A stretch of 64,000 bases of DNA, taken from positions 186,001-250,000 of the forward strand of contig LT599018.1 of NCBI GenBank assembly GCA_900079685.1, given 5' to 3'. Below are positions 52,059-60,866 of the stretch, piece by piece. The stretch's first letter is position 1; every line of letters begins with the position of its first letter. A program made the position numbers and the translations under genes. The notes beneath the pieces were generated by a model. It had not been told where the DNA came from. It ran no database searches and saw only the letters and a program-made list of their open reading frames with translations. This stretch comes from an uncultured delta proteobacterium. GTDB taxonomy: Bacteria; Desulfobacterota; Desulfovibrionia; Desulfovibrionales; Desulfovibrionaceae.

Positions 52059-54578
52059 CTATCCCGGCAGATGCGCCGTAAGCTGTTCGAGCACTTTGCC
52101 TAAATTCAGCGGTTTGCCGACATGGCCGTTCATCCCGGCTGACAGGCATTTTTCGATGTCTTCGCGGAATACGTTGGCGGTCATGGCAATAATGGGGATG
52201 GTCCTGGCGTGTTCGTCCTCCATGGCCCGTATACGCCGTGTCGCCTCGTACCCGTCCATTTCCGGCATGTGCACGTCCATGAAGATCATATCGAAGTCGC
52301 GGGCGCGCGTTTCCATGGCGGCTACGGCCGACGAGCCGTTTTCGGAGCAGGTGATGGCCAGCCCCGTGGGTTCGAGCAGGGAAAGCACGATTTCGCGGTT
52401 TATCGCCACATCTTCGACCAGCAGGATCCGGCGGCCGCTGAAATCAGGCTGGCCGCCGTCCTGCTTGCCGCCGGGCAGGCACGCCCCCACTCCCAGGCAT
52501 TGCGCCATGGCGTCGGTAACGACGGAGGGAAACAGCGGCTTGGGAATGAAGTCGGCAATGCCCGCTTCCCTGGCTTCTTTTTCAATCATGACCCATTCCG
52601 TCGCGGAACTCATGATGAAGGCGGCGTTGCCGCAGCCAAGCTCCCGTATGCGGCGGATCAGTTCCACGCCGTTCATGCCCGGCAGGCTCCAGTCGATGAA
52701 ATATATATCGTGGGGGGCCTGACTGGTGATTTTTTCACAGGCTTCGGGCCCGCCGGGCACGGCATCGCAATGAAAGCCCAACCGTTCGGCGATATGCTGG
52801 AAACACTCCCGCACTTCCGGCTCGTCATCCACGACAAGAACCCGCAGCTTTTCCCATGCGACGGCCGGATCCGCCGGGCTGTCGGCCTGATTTTCGCTGC
52901 CCAGCCCGGCGCGCATGGTGAAGGAAAAGGTCGCTCCCTGTCCCTCCCTGGATTCTATCCATATCCTGCCGTTCATTTTTTCCACAATGCTCTTGGAGAT
53001 GGCAAGCCCAAGCCCGGTGCCGCCGAACCGCCGCGAAATATCCGCGTCCGCCTGCGTAAAGGAGGTGAACAGCTTCTTTTGCTGCTCCTCCGAAATGCCG
53101 ATGCCGGTATCCTGTACGCTGATGCACAGCACGCAATCGTTGTCCGTTTTCTCTTCAAGCCGCGCGCTAAGGTGGATGGAGCCGTCTTCGGGCGTGAATT
53201 TCGCGGCGTTCGTCAGCAGGTTGGTGATGACCTGGGAAAGCCGCTGTTCGTCGGTGATGATGGTCCGCGGCAGAGCGTCGTCAATAACAACGCGTAATTT
53301 TTGCCGTTTTTCATCCATCCGGAACGTGATGAAGTTTACGATTTTCAACAGCATCTTTTCAACGTTGCATTCGGCGGACGCCAGTTCAAACTTGTTCGCG
53401 TCTATTTTTGACATGTCCAGCACATCGTTGATGACGCCCAGCAAGTGCACGGAGGCGTCGGCTATTTTCTCCAGGCAGTAATCCTTTCGCGCCGCTTCCG
53501 TGGAGGTCAGCGCTATGTTCGTCATGCCGATAACGGCATTCATGGGTGTGCGTATCTCGTGGGACATGGTTGAAAGAAAGCTGCTTTTGGCCTGGTTGGC
53601 GTCGTTCGCGGCCTTGTACGCTTCCCGCAGCTTTTCGCGGCTGTTTTTATCCTGCTCGCGCTGCTCGGACAGAATGCGCGTTATCTCGTTGATGGCGGTT
53701 TTGATTTCCGCAAAATCACCGATGTAGTCGATTACCACGCGCGTCTGGAGGTTTCCCGCCGCGATGGCGGCAAGTTTTTCTGATATATCACCGATATATT
53801 TGTTCAATTCGGACTTCGTGGATTGGATGGACCCTATGAGCATGCCGATTTCCGATGTGTCCGGTACGGCGTTGAACCCGGAATGGAGGTTGCCCCGGGC
53901 GATTTGCAGCATTTCGTCCCGGATGGCGACGATGGGGCGGATGACCCGCGTATGGAGCGCCAGCGCGGATATGATCTGGATGGCGGCCGTAACCGCGAGG
54001 CAGGCCACGGTAATGGCCGTCCACCAGCGCGAGAGGGTGAGCAGGGACGTGACCTCGCTCTCCGTCCGTACCCCGAGGGTCGCGATGAATTCCGTTTGGG
54101 CCTGACGGATACGCGAAATCCAGTTTTCATATCCCTCGCTGTACACGGCATCCAGGGCTTCTTTTCGTTTTCCTTCCGCAGCAAGAACCATGGATTTTTC
54201 TTCAAGCGGTATCAGGTTGTTCGACAGGGAGAACATCTTTTCGACAAGCTTTTCTTCCGCCTGCGTTATGCCGATCTTACGCATGTTGGCCACGGCGATG
54301 TCGCGGTTTTTAACGACGTTGACCTCGTTCCAATAGTTGTCGTAATGTATGGAGTCTTCCGTGGCTGCATACGCTCGCACTTCATCCGTCAAATAAGCGG
54401 ATCCTTCCATAAAACGCTTGGCATTTGCCGTAAGGTTGTAGCGATTGTCATAGGCATCGTTAGCAGCATTTGTATATTTTATGATAAAGAAAAATGCCAT
54501 GCAGCTTAACAAAAGAAGAAGTAGTGACGTTATATTTAGAATCGCAGTCAATGTAGATTGTTTTATTGACTTTTTCAT
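52059..54578 (-). CDS. Hybrid sensor histidine kinase with two receiver domains
   Basis: An 839-residue sensor. TM1 (about 10-32) and TM2 (about 185-212) enclose a helical periplasmic domain like the four-helix bundle of chemoreceptors. HAMP repeats follow (two G-N-L segments near 240 and 295), then a DHp helix with His340 in S-T-M-S-H-E-I-R-T-P-M-N, the ATP-binding domain (N-L-L-T-N-A-A-K-F-T-P and G-T-G-L-G-L-A-I-S-K) and two receivers (V-L-V-V-D-D-E-P and F-I-D-W-S-L-P-G; then I-L-L-V-E-D and F-M-D-V-H-M-P-E-M-D-G). No HPt domain is attached, so a separate phosphotransfer protein is expected. The ATG at 54578 opens a signal-anchor; longer in-frame sequence is not membrane-like. Confidence 0.92.
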   Translation of the reverse strand: MKKSIKQSTLTAILNITSLLLLLLSCMAFFFIIKYTNAANDAYDNRYNLTANAKRFMEGSAYLTDEVRAYAATEDSIHYDNYWNEVNVVKNRDIAVANMRKIGITQAEEKLVEKMFSLSNNLIPLEEKSMVLAAEGKRKEALDAVYSEGYENWISRIRQAQTEFIATLGVRTESEVTSLLTLSRWWTAITVACLAVTAAIQIISALALHTRVIRPIVAIRDEMLQIARGNLHSGFNAVPDTSEIGMLIGSIQSTKSELNKYIGDISEKLAAIAAGNLQTRVVIDYIGDFAEIKTAINEITRILSEQREQDKNSREKLREAYKAANDANQAKSSFLSTMSHEIRTPMNAVIGMTNIALTSTEAARKDYCLEKIADASVHLLGVINDVLDMSKIDANKFELASAECNVEKMLLKIVNFITFRMDEKRQKLRVVIDDALPRTIITDEQRLSQVITNLLTNAAKFTPEDGSIHLSARLEEKTDNDCVLCISVQDTGIGISEEQQKKLFTSFTQADADISRRFGGTGLGLAISKSIVEKMNGRIWIESREGQGATFSFTMRAGLGSENQADSPADPAVAWEKLRVLVVDDEPEVRECFQHIAERLGFHCDAVPGGPEACEKITSQAPHDIYFIDWSLPGMNGVELIRRIRELGCGNAAFIMSSATEWVMIEKEAREAGIADFIPKPLFPSVVTDAMAQCLGVGACLPGGKQDGGQPDFSGRRILLVEDVAINREIVLSLLEPTGLAITCSENGSSAVAAMETRARDFDMIFMDVHMPEMDGYEATRRIRAMEDEHARTIPIIAMTANVFREDIEKCLSAGMNGHVGKPLNLGKVLEQLTAHLPG

Positions 54579-54882
54579 ATAGTTTACCTGCGTTAGATAA
54601 ACGTAACGAGTAATGGCAGAGGCGATTGTACCCGCCGTAAATGCAGCCGTGAGCATGAAAGCAGCGTCGCCAAGCGACTTTGCGAAGCGTAAACCGCCAG
54701 GCCGGAAGCAATGCACAAAGAGATGGTCCTGGATATCTTATTATATATACTTGTTGCTGTAGAATCGCAAGGATAAAGCTTTTTTCCGCTTATTTTATAA
54801 GAACGTATCCGCGGAAGGGGGGATGCGCCGGATCAAGTCCGGTGCGGCCGGATACAAGCGCACAATGCGCCCGCGGCGGCGT
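54579..54882. other. AT-rich 304-base gap between hybrid kinase and metal transporter genes
   Basis: The central part (about 54720-54810) is markedly AT-rich compared with the window, with stretches such as TATTATATATACTTG and TTATTTTATAAG. It likely holds the promoter of the hybrid kinase gene. I see no small gene and no clear terminator for the transporter operon here. Confidence 0.4.
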
Positions 54883-55689
54883 CTACCGTTTCAGGAGCAA
54901 TTGCGCCCCGTAGGCGGCGGTCGCCACGGCGATGATGACGGCGCCGGGAGAAAGGTCGAAAACATAGGCCACGGCCACCCCCCCAAGGCAGAAGGCGAAG
55001 CAGAGAAGGGAAGACGCGAGCATCATGCCCGGCAGGCTCCGGGTCATCCGCCGCCCCATGTAGGGCGGGATCGTCAGGAGCGCGATGACCAGGATAAGCC
55101 CCACGATCTGCAGCAGCATGACCACCGCGACGGCCGTCATGCCCACCAGAAGGTAGAACAGCCCCGTGACCGGCAGGCCCCGCGCCCGGGAAAATTCCGG
55201 GTCAAGGGTGACGGCCGTCAGGCCCTGCCCGTACCGGTAGAGCATGCCGAGCAGCGCGAGGTCGAGAGCGGCCATGAAGACGAGATTTTCCACCGGCACG
55301 GCCAGAATGCTGCCGAAGAGAAAGCCCATCAGATCCCCGGCATACCCCGGTGACAGATCGATCAGGATGATGCCCAGCGCCATGCCGCCGGCCCAGAGGA
55401 TGCCCATGGCCGTATCCGCCGTCTGGCCCGGCGCTATGTCGCCGTTTTTAATCATGGTTTTGGCCATGACCAGGGAGGAGGCTAGGGAAAACCCCATGGT
55501 GCAGGGCAGGACCGGCAGACCGGCGATGAAGGCGATGCCTATGCCGCCGTATGCCGCATGAGCCACGGCCCCGGCCAGATAGGACAGCCTGTTCAAGATG
55601 ACCAGGGAGCCGATGATGCCGCAGGCGATGCTGCACAAAAGCGCCGCAAGAACGGCGTGTTGCATGAAGGGATAGGCAAGCACGCTCAT
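54883..55689 (-). CDS. znuB: Zinc/manganese ABC transporter permease (ZnuB type)
   Basis: A 268-residue membrane protein with about eight segments of the ABC-3 family. It begins M-S-V-L-A-Y-P-F-M-Q-H-A, and shows L-A-G-A-V-A-H-A-A-Y-G-G-I-G and G-L-I-L-V-I-A-L-L-T-I-P-P, which are typical of ZnuB/MntB. The ATG at 55689 overlaps the ATPase stop codon and has GGAG upstream; an in-frame extension would read into the ATPase gene. Third and last gene of a znuACB-order operon. Confidence 0.92.
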   Translation of the reverse strand: MSVLAYPFMQHAVLAALLCSIACGIIGSLVILNRLSYLAGAVAHAAYGGIGIAFIAGLPVLPCTMGFSLASSLVMAKTMIKNGDIAPGQTADTAMGILWAGGMALGIILIDLSPGYAGDLMGFLFGSILAVPVENLVFMAALDLALLGMLYRYGQGLTAVTLDPEFSRARGLPVTGLFYLLVGMTAVAVVMLLQIVGLILVIALLTIPPYMGRRMTRSLPGMMLASSLLCFAFCLGGVAVAYVFDLSPGAVIIAVATAAYGAQLLLKR

Positions 55690-56588
55690 GCGGTTTTCTC
55701 CGGCCCCTTCGGCTTCTCCGGCCCCCCTGGCAAGGCGCAGCCGCAGCCGGAGCTGTGGCGGACCATATGGCTGAGCGGACAATCCGGCGCGTGGACGCCG
55801 ATAACGGTCCGCATGGTTTCCGTGTCCGGGCAGTTGCCGGGGACAAGGGTCAGGGTTTTGTTGACGAGCGCCACGCCGCTGAAAAAGGGCGAGGCCATGC
55901 CCAGCTCGTGGCTGACCATGACCATGGTGACGTCGTGTCTGAGCCGGTCGCAGAATTCCAGGAAACAGCCCTTGCCTTCCGGGTCGATGCTGGCCGTGGG
56001 TTCATCGAGCAGGAGCAGAAAGGGATCGTTCCCGTTCCTGCCCATAAGGGCGCGGGCAAGGAGCAGCCGCTGGCGCTGGCCGCCGGACAGGGCGTGGACG
56101 GCGTTGCCCGCGAGGTCCGCGATGCCGATGCGGTCGAGGATTTCCATAGCCTTTTCACGCGCTTCTTTCGTCCGCGCCCACAGGGTGCGGCGGCCCCAGG
56201 GGCCTTCCACCGCGATACCGGCGCCGCCCATGAGCGTCATGTCCAGGACCGTCGCGGGAAAAGACTGGCGGATGGTGGAAAATTGCGGCACATACCCGAT
56301 GCCCGCGCGGGCGTCCTCCGGGGCCTTGCCGAACACGCGCACCGTGCCGGTATCCGGTTTCAGGAGCCCCAGGATGATCCGCAAGAGCGTGGTTTTGCCC
56401 CCGCCGTTGGGGCCCAGAATCGCCAGAAAATCGCCGTGGGCCACGCGCAGGGTCACGTTGTCCAGGACAAGTTCGCCCTCGCGGGAGAAGGAAACGCCTT
56501 CCAGCGAGACGGCGGGAGCCGGTTCCGGGGCGCGGGCGTCCGGAGGGTTTGTCCGGACGTTCAGGGGGGCGCTTATGGGGGCGTTCAC
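55686..56588 (-). CDS. znuC: Zinc/manganese ABC transporter ATPase (ZnuC type) with Cys/His tail
   Basis: A 300-residue ATPase: Walker A L-G-P-N-G-G-G-K-T-T-L, Q-loop Y-V-P-Q-F, signature L-S-G-G-Q-R-Q-R, Walker B L-L-L-L-D-E-P-T and H-switch V-S-H-E. It starts at a GTG that overlaps the stop of the binding-protein gene (GTGA). The N terminus carries about 27 extra Pro-rich residues. The end is unusual: after the ATPase domain come C-P-L-S-H, H in V-R-H, and C-G-C, a cluster of Cys and His that could bind metal and sense cytoplasmic zinc. That role is a guess. Confidence 0.92.
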   Translation of the reverse strand: MNAPISAPLNVRTNPPDARAPEPAPAVSLEGVSFSREGELVLDNVTLRVAHGDFLAILGPNGGGKTTLLRIILGLLKPDTGTVRVFGKAPEDARAGIGYVPQFSTIRQSFPATVLDMTLMGGAGIAVEGPWGRRTLWARTKEAREKAMEILDRIGIADLAGNAVHALSGGQRQRLLLARALMGRNGNDPFLLLLDEPTASIDPEGKGCFLEFCDRLRHDVTMVMVSHELGMASPFFSGVALVNKTLTLVPGNCPDTETMRTVIGVHAPDCPLSHMVRHSSGCGCALPGGPEKPKGPEKTA

Positions 56589-57526
56589 TGGGGCGCTCCC
56601 AGCGCCGCGGCCAGCTTTCCGGAAAATTCCAGCAGCGCGCCGGGCCAGTCTTCGGCCAGCGGGGTAGCATGGATGACGGAGGCCCCGATATTGTTCGCGA
56701 TCGCCTCCACGGCGGAACGGCCGGTCATGGAATCTGCCACGATGACCTTGATGTTGTTGGCCTTGGCGAAATCCATCAGCATGGCCATGCTTTTCGGGCC
56801 GGGTTCGCGGCCTTCAAGCTCCACGCTGGCTTCGCGCAGGCCGAAATTGCGCGCGTAGTGCGCCCAGCTCTGGTGGAAGGTCAGGAAGGTTCTGGTCTTG
56901 GCCCCGGCCAGCATGGCGCGGATGCGCGCGCTCAGGTCCGCCAGGTTTTTATCCAGCGCCGCTCCCCGCTCGGCGAACGCAGCGGCGCGGTCCGGCCGTT
57001 TTTCGGCGAGCGCCGCGACGATGACGGGCACGGCCTTTGCCATGTCGTCCGGGGAGAGCCATGCATGCGGGTCGTCCGTGTCAAGGCCGTGATGATGGCC
57101 GCCGTGGGCGTCATGATCGTGATCGTGCTCGTCATGCCGGTTCCGCCCCTTGCCCGGCAGGGTATCGCGCAGGGCCAGATCCGGTTTGCCCTCGATGCGG
57201 GGGATCGCGCCGAGCAGATCCACGACGCGCATGGAAGGGTTCAGGGACCGGAATTTCGGCACCCATTGCGTCTCAAAGGGCACGCCGATGGTGCAATACA
57301 TCTCGGCCCGGGCGATGCTTTCCATCTGGGCGGCGGTGGGCTCGTAGGAATGCGGGTCCTGACCCTTGGCGGCCATTACCGTGACCGTGACGTCGCTGCC
57401 GCCGATCTGTTCCACAAAATATTTCTGCGGCGGGATGCTGACCGTGACCGCGATCGGAGCGGCCCCGGCTGTGGCAGGGAAAAGCAACGCGGAAAAAAGA
57501 GCGAAAAATGCAAGCGCGGCGCGCAT
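56585..57526 (-). CDS. znuA: Zinc ABC transporter substrate-binding protein (ZnuA type)
   Basis: A 313-residue periplasmic metal-binding protein with a signal peptide (A-L-A-F-F-A-L-F-S-A-L-L-F-P, cleavage near A-G-A-A). Metal ligands appear at H in Q-D-P-H-S-Y-E-P, at D-P-H-A-W-L-S, and at H in T-F-H-Q-S-W. A His/Asp-rich loop (D-E-H-D-H-D-H-D-A-H-G-G-H-H-H) sits just before D-P-H, which is characteristic of zinc- rather than manganese-specific proteins. GGAG precedes the ATG at 57526. First gene of the operon; a terminator of the cheZ gene lies just upstream. Confidence 0.93.
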   Translation of the reverse strand: MRAALAFFALFSALLFPATAGAAPIAVTVSIPPQKYFVEQIGGSDVTVTVMAAKGQDPHSYEPTAAQMESIARAEMYCTIGVPFETQWVPKFRSLNPSMRVVDLLGAIPRIEGKPDLALRDTLPGKGRNRHDEHDHDHDAHGGHHHGLDTDDPHAWLSPDDMAKAVPVIVAALAEKRPDRAAAFAERGAALDKNLADLSARIRAMLAGAKTRTFLTFHQSWAHYARNFGLREASVELEGREPGPKSMAMLMDFAKANNIKVIVADSMTGRSAVEAIANNIGASVIHATPLAEDWPGALLEFSGKLAAALGAPQ

Positions 57527-57581
57527 GGGCGGCTCCAATCGGCAAAACGTTGAATGAATTCCATTATCATTTGCTATCATG

Positions 57582-57616
57582 AAAAAGCGGCGCCAGTATA
57601 CACGAAAGCGCCGCTT
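57582..57616 (-). terminator. Terminator of the cheZ gene cluster
   Basis: Nine-base arms AAGCGGCGC (57585-57593) and its complement (57608-57616), followed on the minus strand by TTTTT. It separates the CheZ-like gene from the zinc transporter operon, which reads in the same direction. Confidence 0.8.
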
Positions 57617-57633
57617 GACAGCAAGGCCGGGAA

Positions 57634-58434
57634 TTATAGACCGAGATCCGCCAGGAGGCTGTCCACGTCGGCCTGATTCGTGTCCCGGGAGGGGCCTTTG
57701 AGCTCCGACCCTTTGACTTCCTTGATTTCGTCCAACCGCCGTTTGCTTTCCGCCGCGATTTCCACGACGGCCTTTTCCGGCATTTCCTCGCGGGTTTTGA
57801 GCATCAGGCCGCTGGAAACGTACATTTCGAAGATGGAATCCTGGATTTCGCCCAGCGCGGCGACGACCTTTTTCAGGCGCTGGCCGGTGAGGTCCTGGAA
57901 GCTCAGGGATGTCATGATCTGCGTGAGGGAGTCCTCAAAGGTCGTGACCTGCCCGATCAGGGTATTGACCGCGTCGGAATCCCCCGCTGTTTTGATCGTC
58001 TGCAGATGGCCGGACACTTCCTGCAAAAGGTCGAGGAGGCGCTCCACCTCACCCATGATGCTTTCCGTGGCCTCGAGGGTGGTGGCCATGACTTCGTTGA
58101 GCTGCTCCGTGGCTTCGCAGAAAAGTTTGCCGGTATCTCCCTTGGCGGCGCTGTCCTGGCCGGGACCGGCAACGGAGGTGATGGTCTTGTACAGGTGTTG
58201 CAATCCCTGGCGCATTTCCGTGTTGATATGGCGGTACAGCTCGCTTTCCTTCAGCGCGTTGTCGAGCGACGCACTTAAGGTCGCCCGGACGAAGACGAGC
58301 AGTGCTTTTTGAGCCGCCTCGCCAATTTCCGTGGTTTTGGCATATTCGCGGAAAAGCCCGGTGATGCCGTCCATTGCGTGGTCGACGATTTTTTGTTGCT
58401 CAAGCATGCCAGATCCTTCGATAGCGCTGCCCAT
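57634..58434 (-). CDS. CheZ-like phosphatase of chemotaxis
   Basis: A 266-residue, almost entirely helical protein. The CheZ active region is recognisable in S-L-S-F-Q-D-L-T-G-Q-R-L-K-K-V, including the Gln used to attack phospho-CheY, and the C terminus (A-D-V-D-S-L-L-A-D-L-G-L) matches the CheY-binding tail. It would speed loss of phosphate from CheY. No other che gene lies in the window except one chemoreceptor. The ATG at 58434 has AAAGGGGAG upstream; in-frame codons before it give a low-complexity basic sequence without a ribosome site. It follows the PilZ-like gene. Confidence 0.85.
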   Translation of the reverse strand: MGSAIEGSGMLEQQKIVDHAMDGITGLFREYAKTTEIGEAAQKALLVFVRATLSASLDNALKESELYRHINTEMRQGLQHLYKTITSVAGPGQDSAAKGDTGKLFCEATEQLNEVMATTLEATESIMGEVERLLDLLQEVSGHLQTIKTAGDSDAVNTLIGQVTTFEDSLTQIMTSLSFQDLTGQRLKKVVAALGEIQDSIFEMYVSSGLMLKTREEMPEKAVVEIAAESKRRLDEIKEVKGSELKGPSRDTNQADVDSLLADLGL

Positions 58435-58489
58435 AGAATATGCTCCCCTTTCCCCTGGTTCCGCACAGAACAGTATAGCCGGCCGGGGA

Positions 58490-59020
58490 TTATTCCAGCC
58501 GCGTCTCGCGGAGGAGTCTTCTTTCTTCTTTGAACACAAACCGGATGATTTTTTCGCGTTCTTCTTCATGGATGCGGGTGAAGGACAACTCGAAAAACGG
58601 CGTGCCGTCCTTGTCCACCTTTCGCGCGGTCACCTTGCCGATGCCCGAGGCGGTATCAAACCCGGATTGGCGGAAAAACACGATACTTTCGAGCCAGTCG
58701 CCGGGCGCCAAGGGGGCGCTGGTGGTGAAATGCAGCTTTGACGCGCTGATGGAATGGATCTCCATGGTATGGGGGAAATCCTGCTCCATCGAGGAGGTGC
58801 ACATCGCGGCAAGCAGCGCATCCACTTTGGCGTCCAGTTGCAGCAAAAATTTGTTGACGGCATCCGGCAGGGGCGATGCCGCCAGAAATTCCTCCTGGGA
58901 GGGGCCCGCCTGGACTGTGTTGAGTTGCGCGTACGCCTGGTCGTCCGGGCCGTTCAAGGGTCTGAACCGGCCGCGCAGGTATGTCGCGATTTCGGCATAC
59001 TCGGCGTTTTTGGATTCCAT
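58490..59020 (-). CDS. PilZ-like domain protein
   Basis: A 176-residue protein. Its C-terminal half (about 75-170) has the fold pattern of PilZ domains: E-I-H-S-I-S-A-S-K-L-H-F, then P-L-A-P-G-D-W-L-E and G-K-V-T-A-R-K-V-D, ending I-H-E-E-E-R-E-K-I-I-R-F-V-F-K-E-E-R-R. The R-x-x-x-R and D/N-x-S-x-x-G residues that grip cyclic di-GMP are missing or changed, so nucleotide binding is doubtful. The start at 59020 (MESKN) follows GGAG; ATG at 59032 is an alternative. It lies between the cpoB and cheZ-like genes. Confidence 0.75.
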   Translation of the reverse strand: MESKNAEYAEIATYLRGRFRPLNGPDDQAYAQLNTVQAGPSQEEFLAASPLPDAVNKFLLQLDAKVDALLAAMCTSSMEQDFPHTMEIHSISASKLHFTTSAPLAPGDWLESIVFFRQSGFDTASGIGKVTARKVDKDGTPFFELSFTRIHEEEREKIIRFVFKEERRLLRETRLE

Positions 59021-59045
59021 GGCGCGCTCCATCGGCTTGCAAAGC

Positions 59046-59936
59046 CTATTTGTTCTGTTCCATGAATTTTTTCGCCCGTCCGGCTTCCGGGCTGGCGGGG
59101 TATTTCTTGACCAATTCCTCCAGGCGGAGCTTGGCCGCGTCCTTTTTGCCCGCATAGTAGAAGGCCATGCCCTGCTTGAGCATGGCGGACTGGAATTTGC
59201 CGCTGCCCGGGAATTTTTGGATCACGTCCTGGTAGGCGAGGGCGGCCCCGGCATAATCCTTCAACTGGTAGTAAGATTCGCCGCGCCAGAAATGGGCGTT
59301 GCTGGCCAGACTGTGGTTGGCATAGGTCTTGGTGAAGTCCGTGAAGGCCTTGACCGCGCCCTTGTAGTTGCGCGAGGCGAAGGCGTTCATGCCGGAATCG
59401 TACAGCCGGGTGGCGGTGTCCTTTTGGTCGTTCGCCGCCTGCGGGGCAGAGGGAACCGTCTGGGGAGCCGTTTGGCCTGCCGTCTGGGTAGGCGCCGTTT
59501 CGGGGGTGGCGGCGGTTCCGGGCGCCATCGCGGCGCCGTCCGCCGGAACCGCGCCAGGAGGGGTTTCCCCGGCGACGGGGGTATCCAGGACGTCAACCTG
59601 CACGCCCATCTGCGCCGCCATCATCCGGACGGCCGTTTCCAGCCGGGCGACCTTGGCGGTCAGTTGCGCCATGTGGCCGGTGCCGTTTCCGGCGGTCATT
59701 TCGTCCATCTGGCCGCGAACGGTGTTGAGCTCCTGGCGCATGGCCTGGACCTGGGCCCACATTTCGGCCTGGCCGGGCAGCACCTGTTCCACGTTGCCCA
59801 CCTGGGAGGAAAGCTGCTGCATGCGCTGTTCGTTTTGGGTCACCCGGGCGTTGAGCGATTTAATTTCGCTCTGGTTGATGCAGGAGGTCAGCATCACGGG
59901 CAGGGCGAGCAGGCAAACAAGAAGGCTGCGTTTCAT
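59046..59936 (-). CDS. cpoB: CpoB/YbgF-like Tol-Pal coordinator, lipoprotein form
   Basis: A 296-residue exported protein. The signal peptide ends in LTSC (Cys19), so it is a lipoprotein, unlike E. coli CpoB which is soluble. A coiled coil (about 25-120, with N-A-R-V-T-Q-N-E-Q-R-M-Q-Q-L-S) is followed by a Pro/Ala/Thr linker and three TPR-like units (Y-D-S-G-M-N-A-F, A-H-F-W-R-G-E-S-Y-Y, M-L-K-Q-G-M-A-F-Y-Y). E. coli CpoB links outer-membrane constriction and peptidoglycan synthesis at division. No tol or pal genes are next to it here. Confidence 0.87.
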   Translation of the reverse strand: MKRSLLVCLLALPVMLTSCINQSEIKSLNARVTQNEQRMQQLSSQVGNVEQVLPGQAEMWAQVQAMRQELNTVRGQMDEMTAGNGTGHMAQLTAKVARLETAVRMMAAQMGVQVDVLDTPVAGETPPGAVPADGAAMAPGTAATPETAPTQTAGQTAPQTVPSAPQAANDQKDTATRLYDSGMNAFASRNYKGAVKAFTDFTKTYANHSLASNAHFWRGESYYQLKDYAGAALAYQDVIQKFPGSGKFQSAMLKQGMAFYYAGKKDAAKLRLEELVKKYPASPEAGRAKKFMEQNK

Positions 59937-59979
59937 ACACTATCTCCGGTTATGCGTTCCCGTTGGGGATCGCGAAAAG

Positions 59980-60249
59980 TTACCGATCCGTCCGGTCCGG
60001 GTTTTCCCCCGCCGGTTCCGGGCCGCTTTCGCCGCCCGCTTCCAGGCTCGCGTCCCGCAACGGGCGCGCCCGGCGCATGCCCACGGCGAGATAGAGAATC
60101 CCGCCGATAACAGGCGCGAAGGTGCCCGCGCGTATCCACAGCTTCCGTTCGTCGGGCAGGGGGAAGTCGTGGCGCGAAGCGTGCCAAATACACCACAAAT
60201 TGGGAAGAATGGGAAGGCTCAGGATACTGAGCCAGAATACGCTCTCCAC
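59980..60249 (-). CDS. Small membrane protein, PLDc_N-like
   Basis: An 89-residue protein with two membrane segments (F-W-L-S-I-L-S-L-P-I-L-P-N-L-W and F-A-P-V-I-G-G-I-L-Y-L) and a charged Pro/Glu tail. The spacing of W and P in the first segment resembles the PLDc_N domain found in small bacterial membrane proteins, but the match is loose. The start is a GTG with GGGAG upstream, three bases after the lspA stop codon. Function is not known. It belongs to the lspA-cpoB run. Confidence 0.65.
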   Translation of the reverse strand: MESVFWLSILSLPILPNLWCIWHASRHDFPLPDERKLWIRAGTFAPVIGGILYLAVGMRRARPLRDASLEAGGESGPEPAGENPDRTDR

Positions 60250-60252
60250 GAG

Positions 60253-60750
60253 CTATCTCCCGGTTTTTTCCGCCGGCGGGGACCGGCGAAGGGAAAAGAT
60301 GAGGGCCAGCGCCGCGCCGCAGCAGATGGCGATATCCGCCACGTTGAAGGCGGGCCAATGGTACGTGCCCCAGTAAAAATCAAGAAAGTCTATGACCTCG
60401 CGGTACAGAATGCGGTCGATAAGGTTGCCGGCCGCGCCGCCGAGGATCAGCCCGAGGGACAGGAAAAAGGGATAATCGTCCGCCCTGGAGCTTTTTGCGA
60501 GCATGATGACGACCACAATCGCCACGAGCGTCGCGGCCAGAAACAGCCAGAACTGCCATGAGATGTCGTGGCGGTTCAGAAAGCCGAAGGCCGCGCCGCG
60601 GTTGCGCACATGCACGAGGCTGAAAAAATCTTTGATTACCGGTATTTCCGTATACAGGGGGATGGAGTGCAGCACCAGGACCTTGGTGGCCTGGTCGATA
60701 AGCGTCACCAGGGCGGTGACGGCGGCGATGATGGCGTAACGGTTGCGCAT
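60253..60750 (-). CDS. lspA: Lipoprotein signal peptidase II
   Basis: A 165-residue enzyme that cuts signal peptides from lipoproteins after lipid attachment. Four membrane segments and the catalytic Asp pair are clear: G-N-L-I-D-R-I and F-N-V-A-D-I-A-I, with D-Q-A-T-K near the N terminus. GGAG precedes the ATG. Three proteins encoded in the window carry lipoboxes and would be its substrates. In many bacteria lspA follows ileS; here it is divergent from ileS. Confidence 0.96.
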   Translation of the reverse strand: MRNRYAIIAAVTALVTLIDQATKVLVLHSIPLYTEIPVIKDFFSLVHVRNRGAAFGFLNRHDISWQFWLFLAATLVAIVVVIMLAKSSRADDYPFFLSLGLILGGAAGNLIDRILYREVIDFLDFYWGTYHWPAFNVADIAICCGAALALIFSLRRSPPAEKTGR

Positions 60751-60866
60751 GGGGCTCCGGAAAACTTTTTGGTCTAATTTTTAAGTATCAACGGATGGCG
60801 GCGTCTTGTCAAGATTGAGACGCTCTCCGGAAGAGGGGCTCTCTCCCATCTCCCGGCTACCGCCCC

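Noticed and set aside
57541-57600. ATGATAATGG-containing stretch upstream of znuA as a Zur or Fur box
   Set aside because: The two halves do not form a convincing inverted repeat and part overlaps the cheZ terminator; too weak to list.
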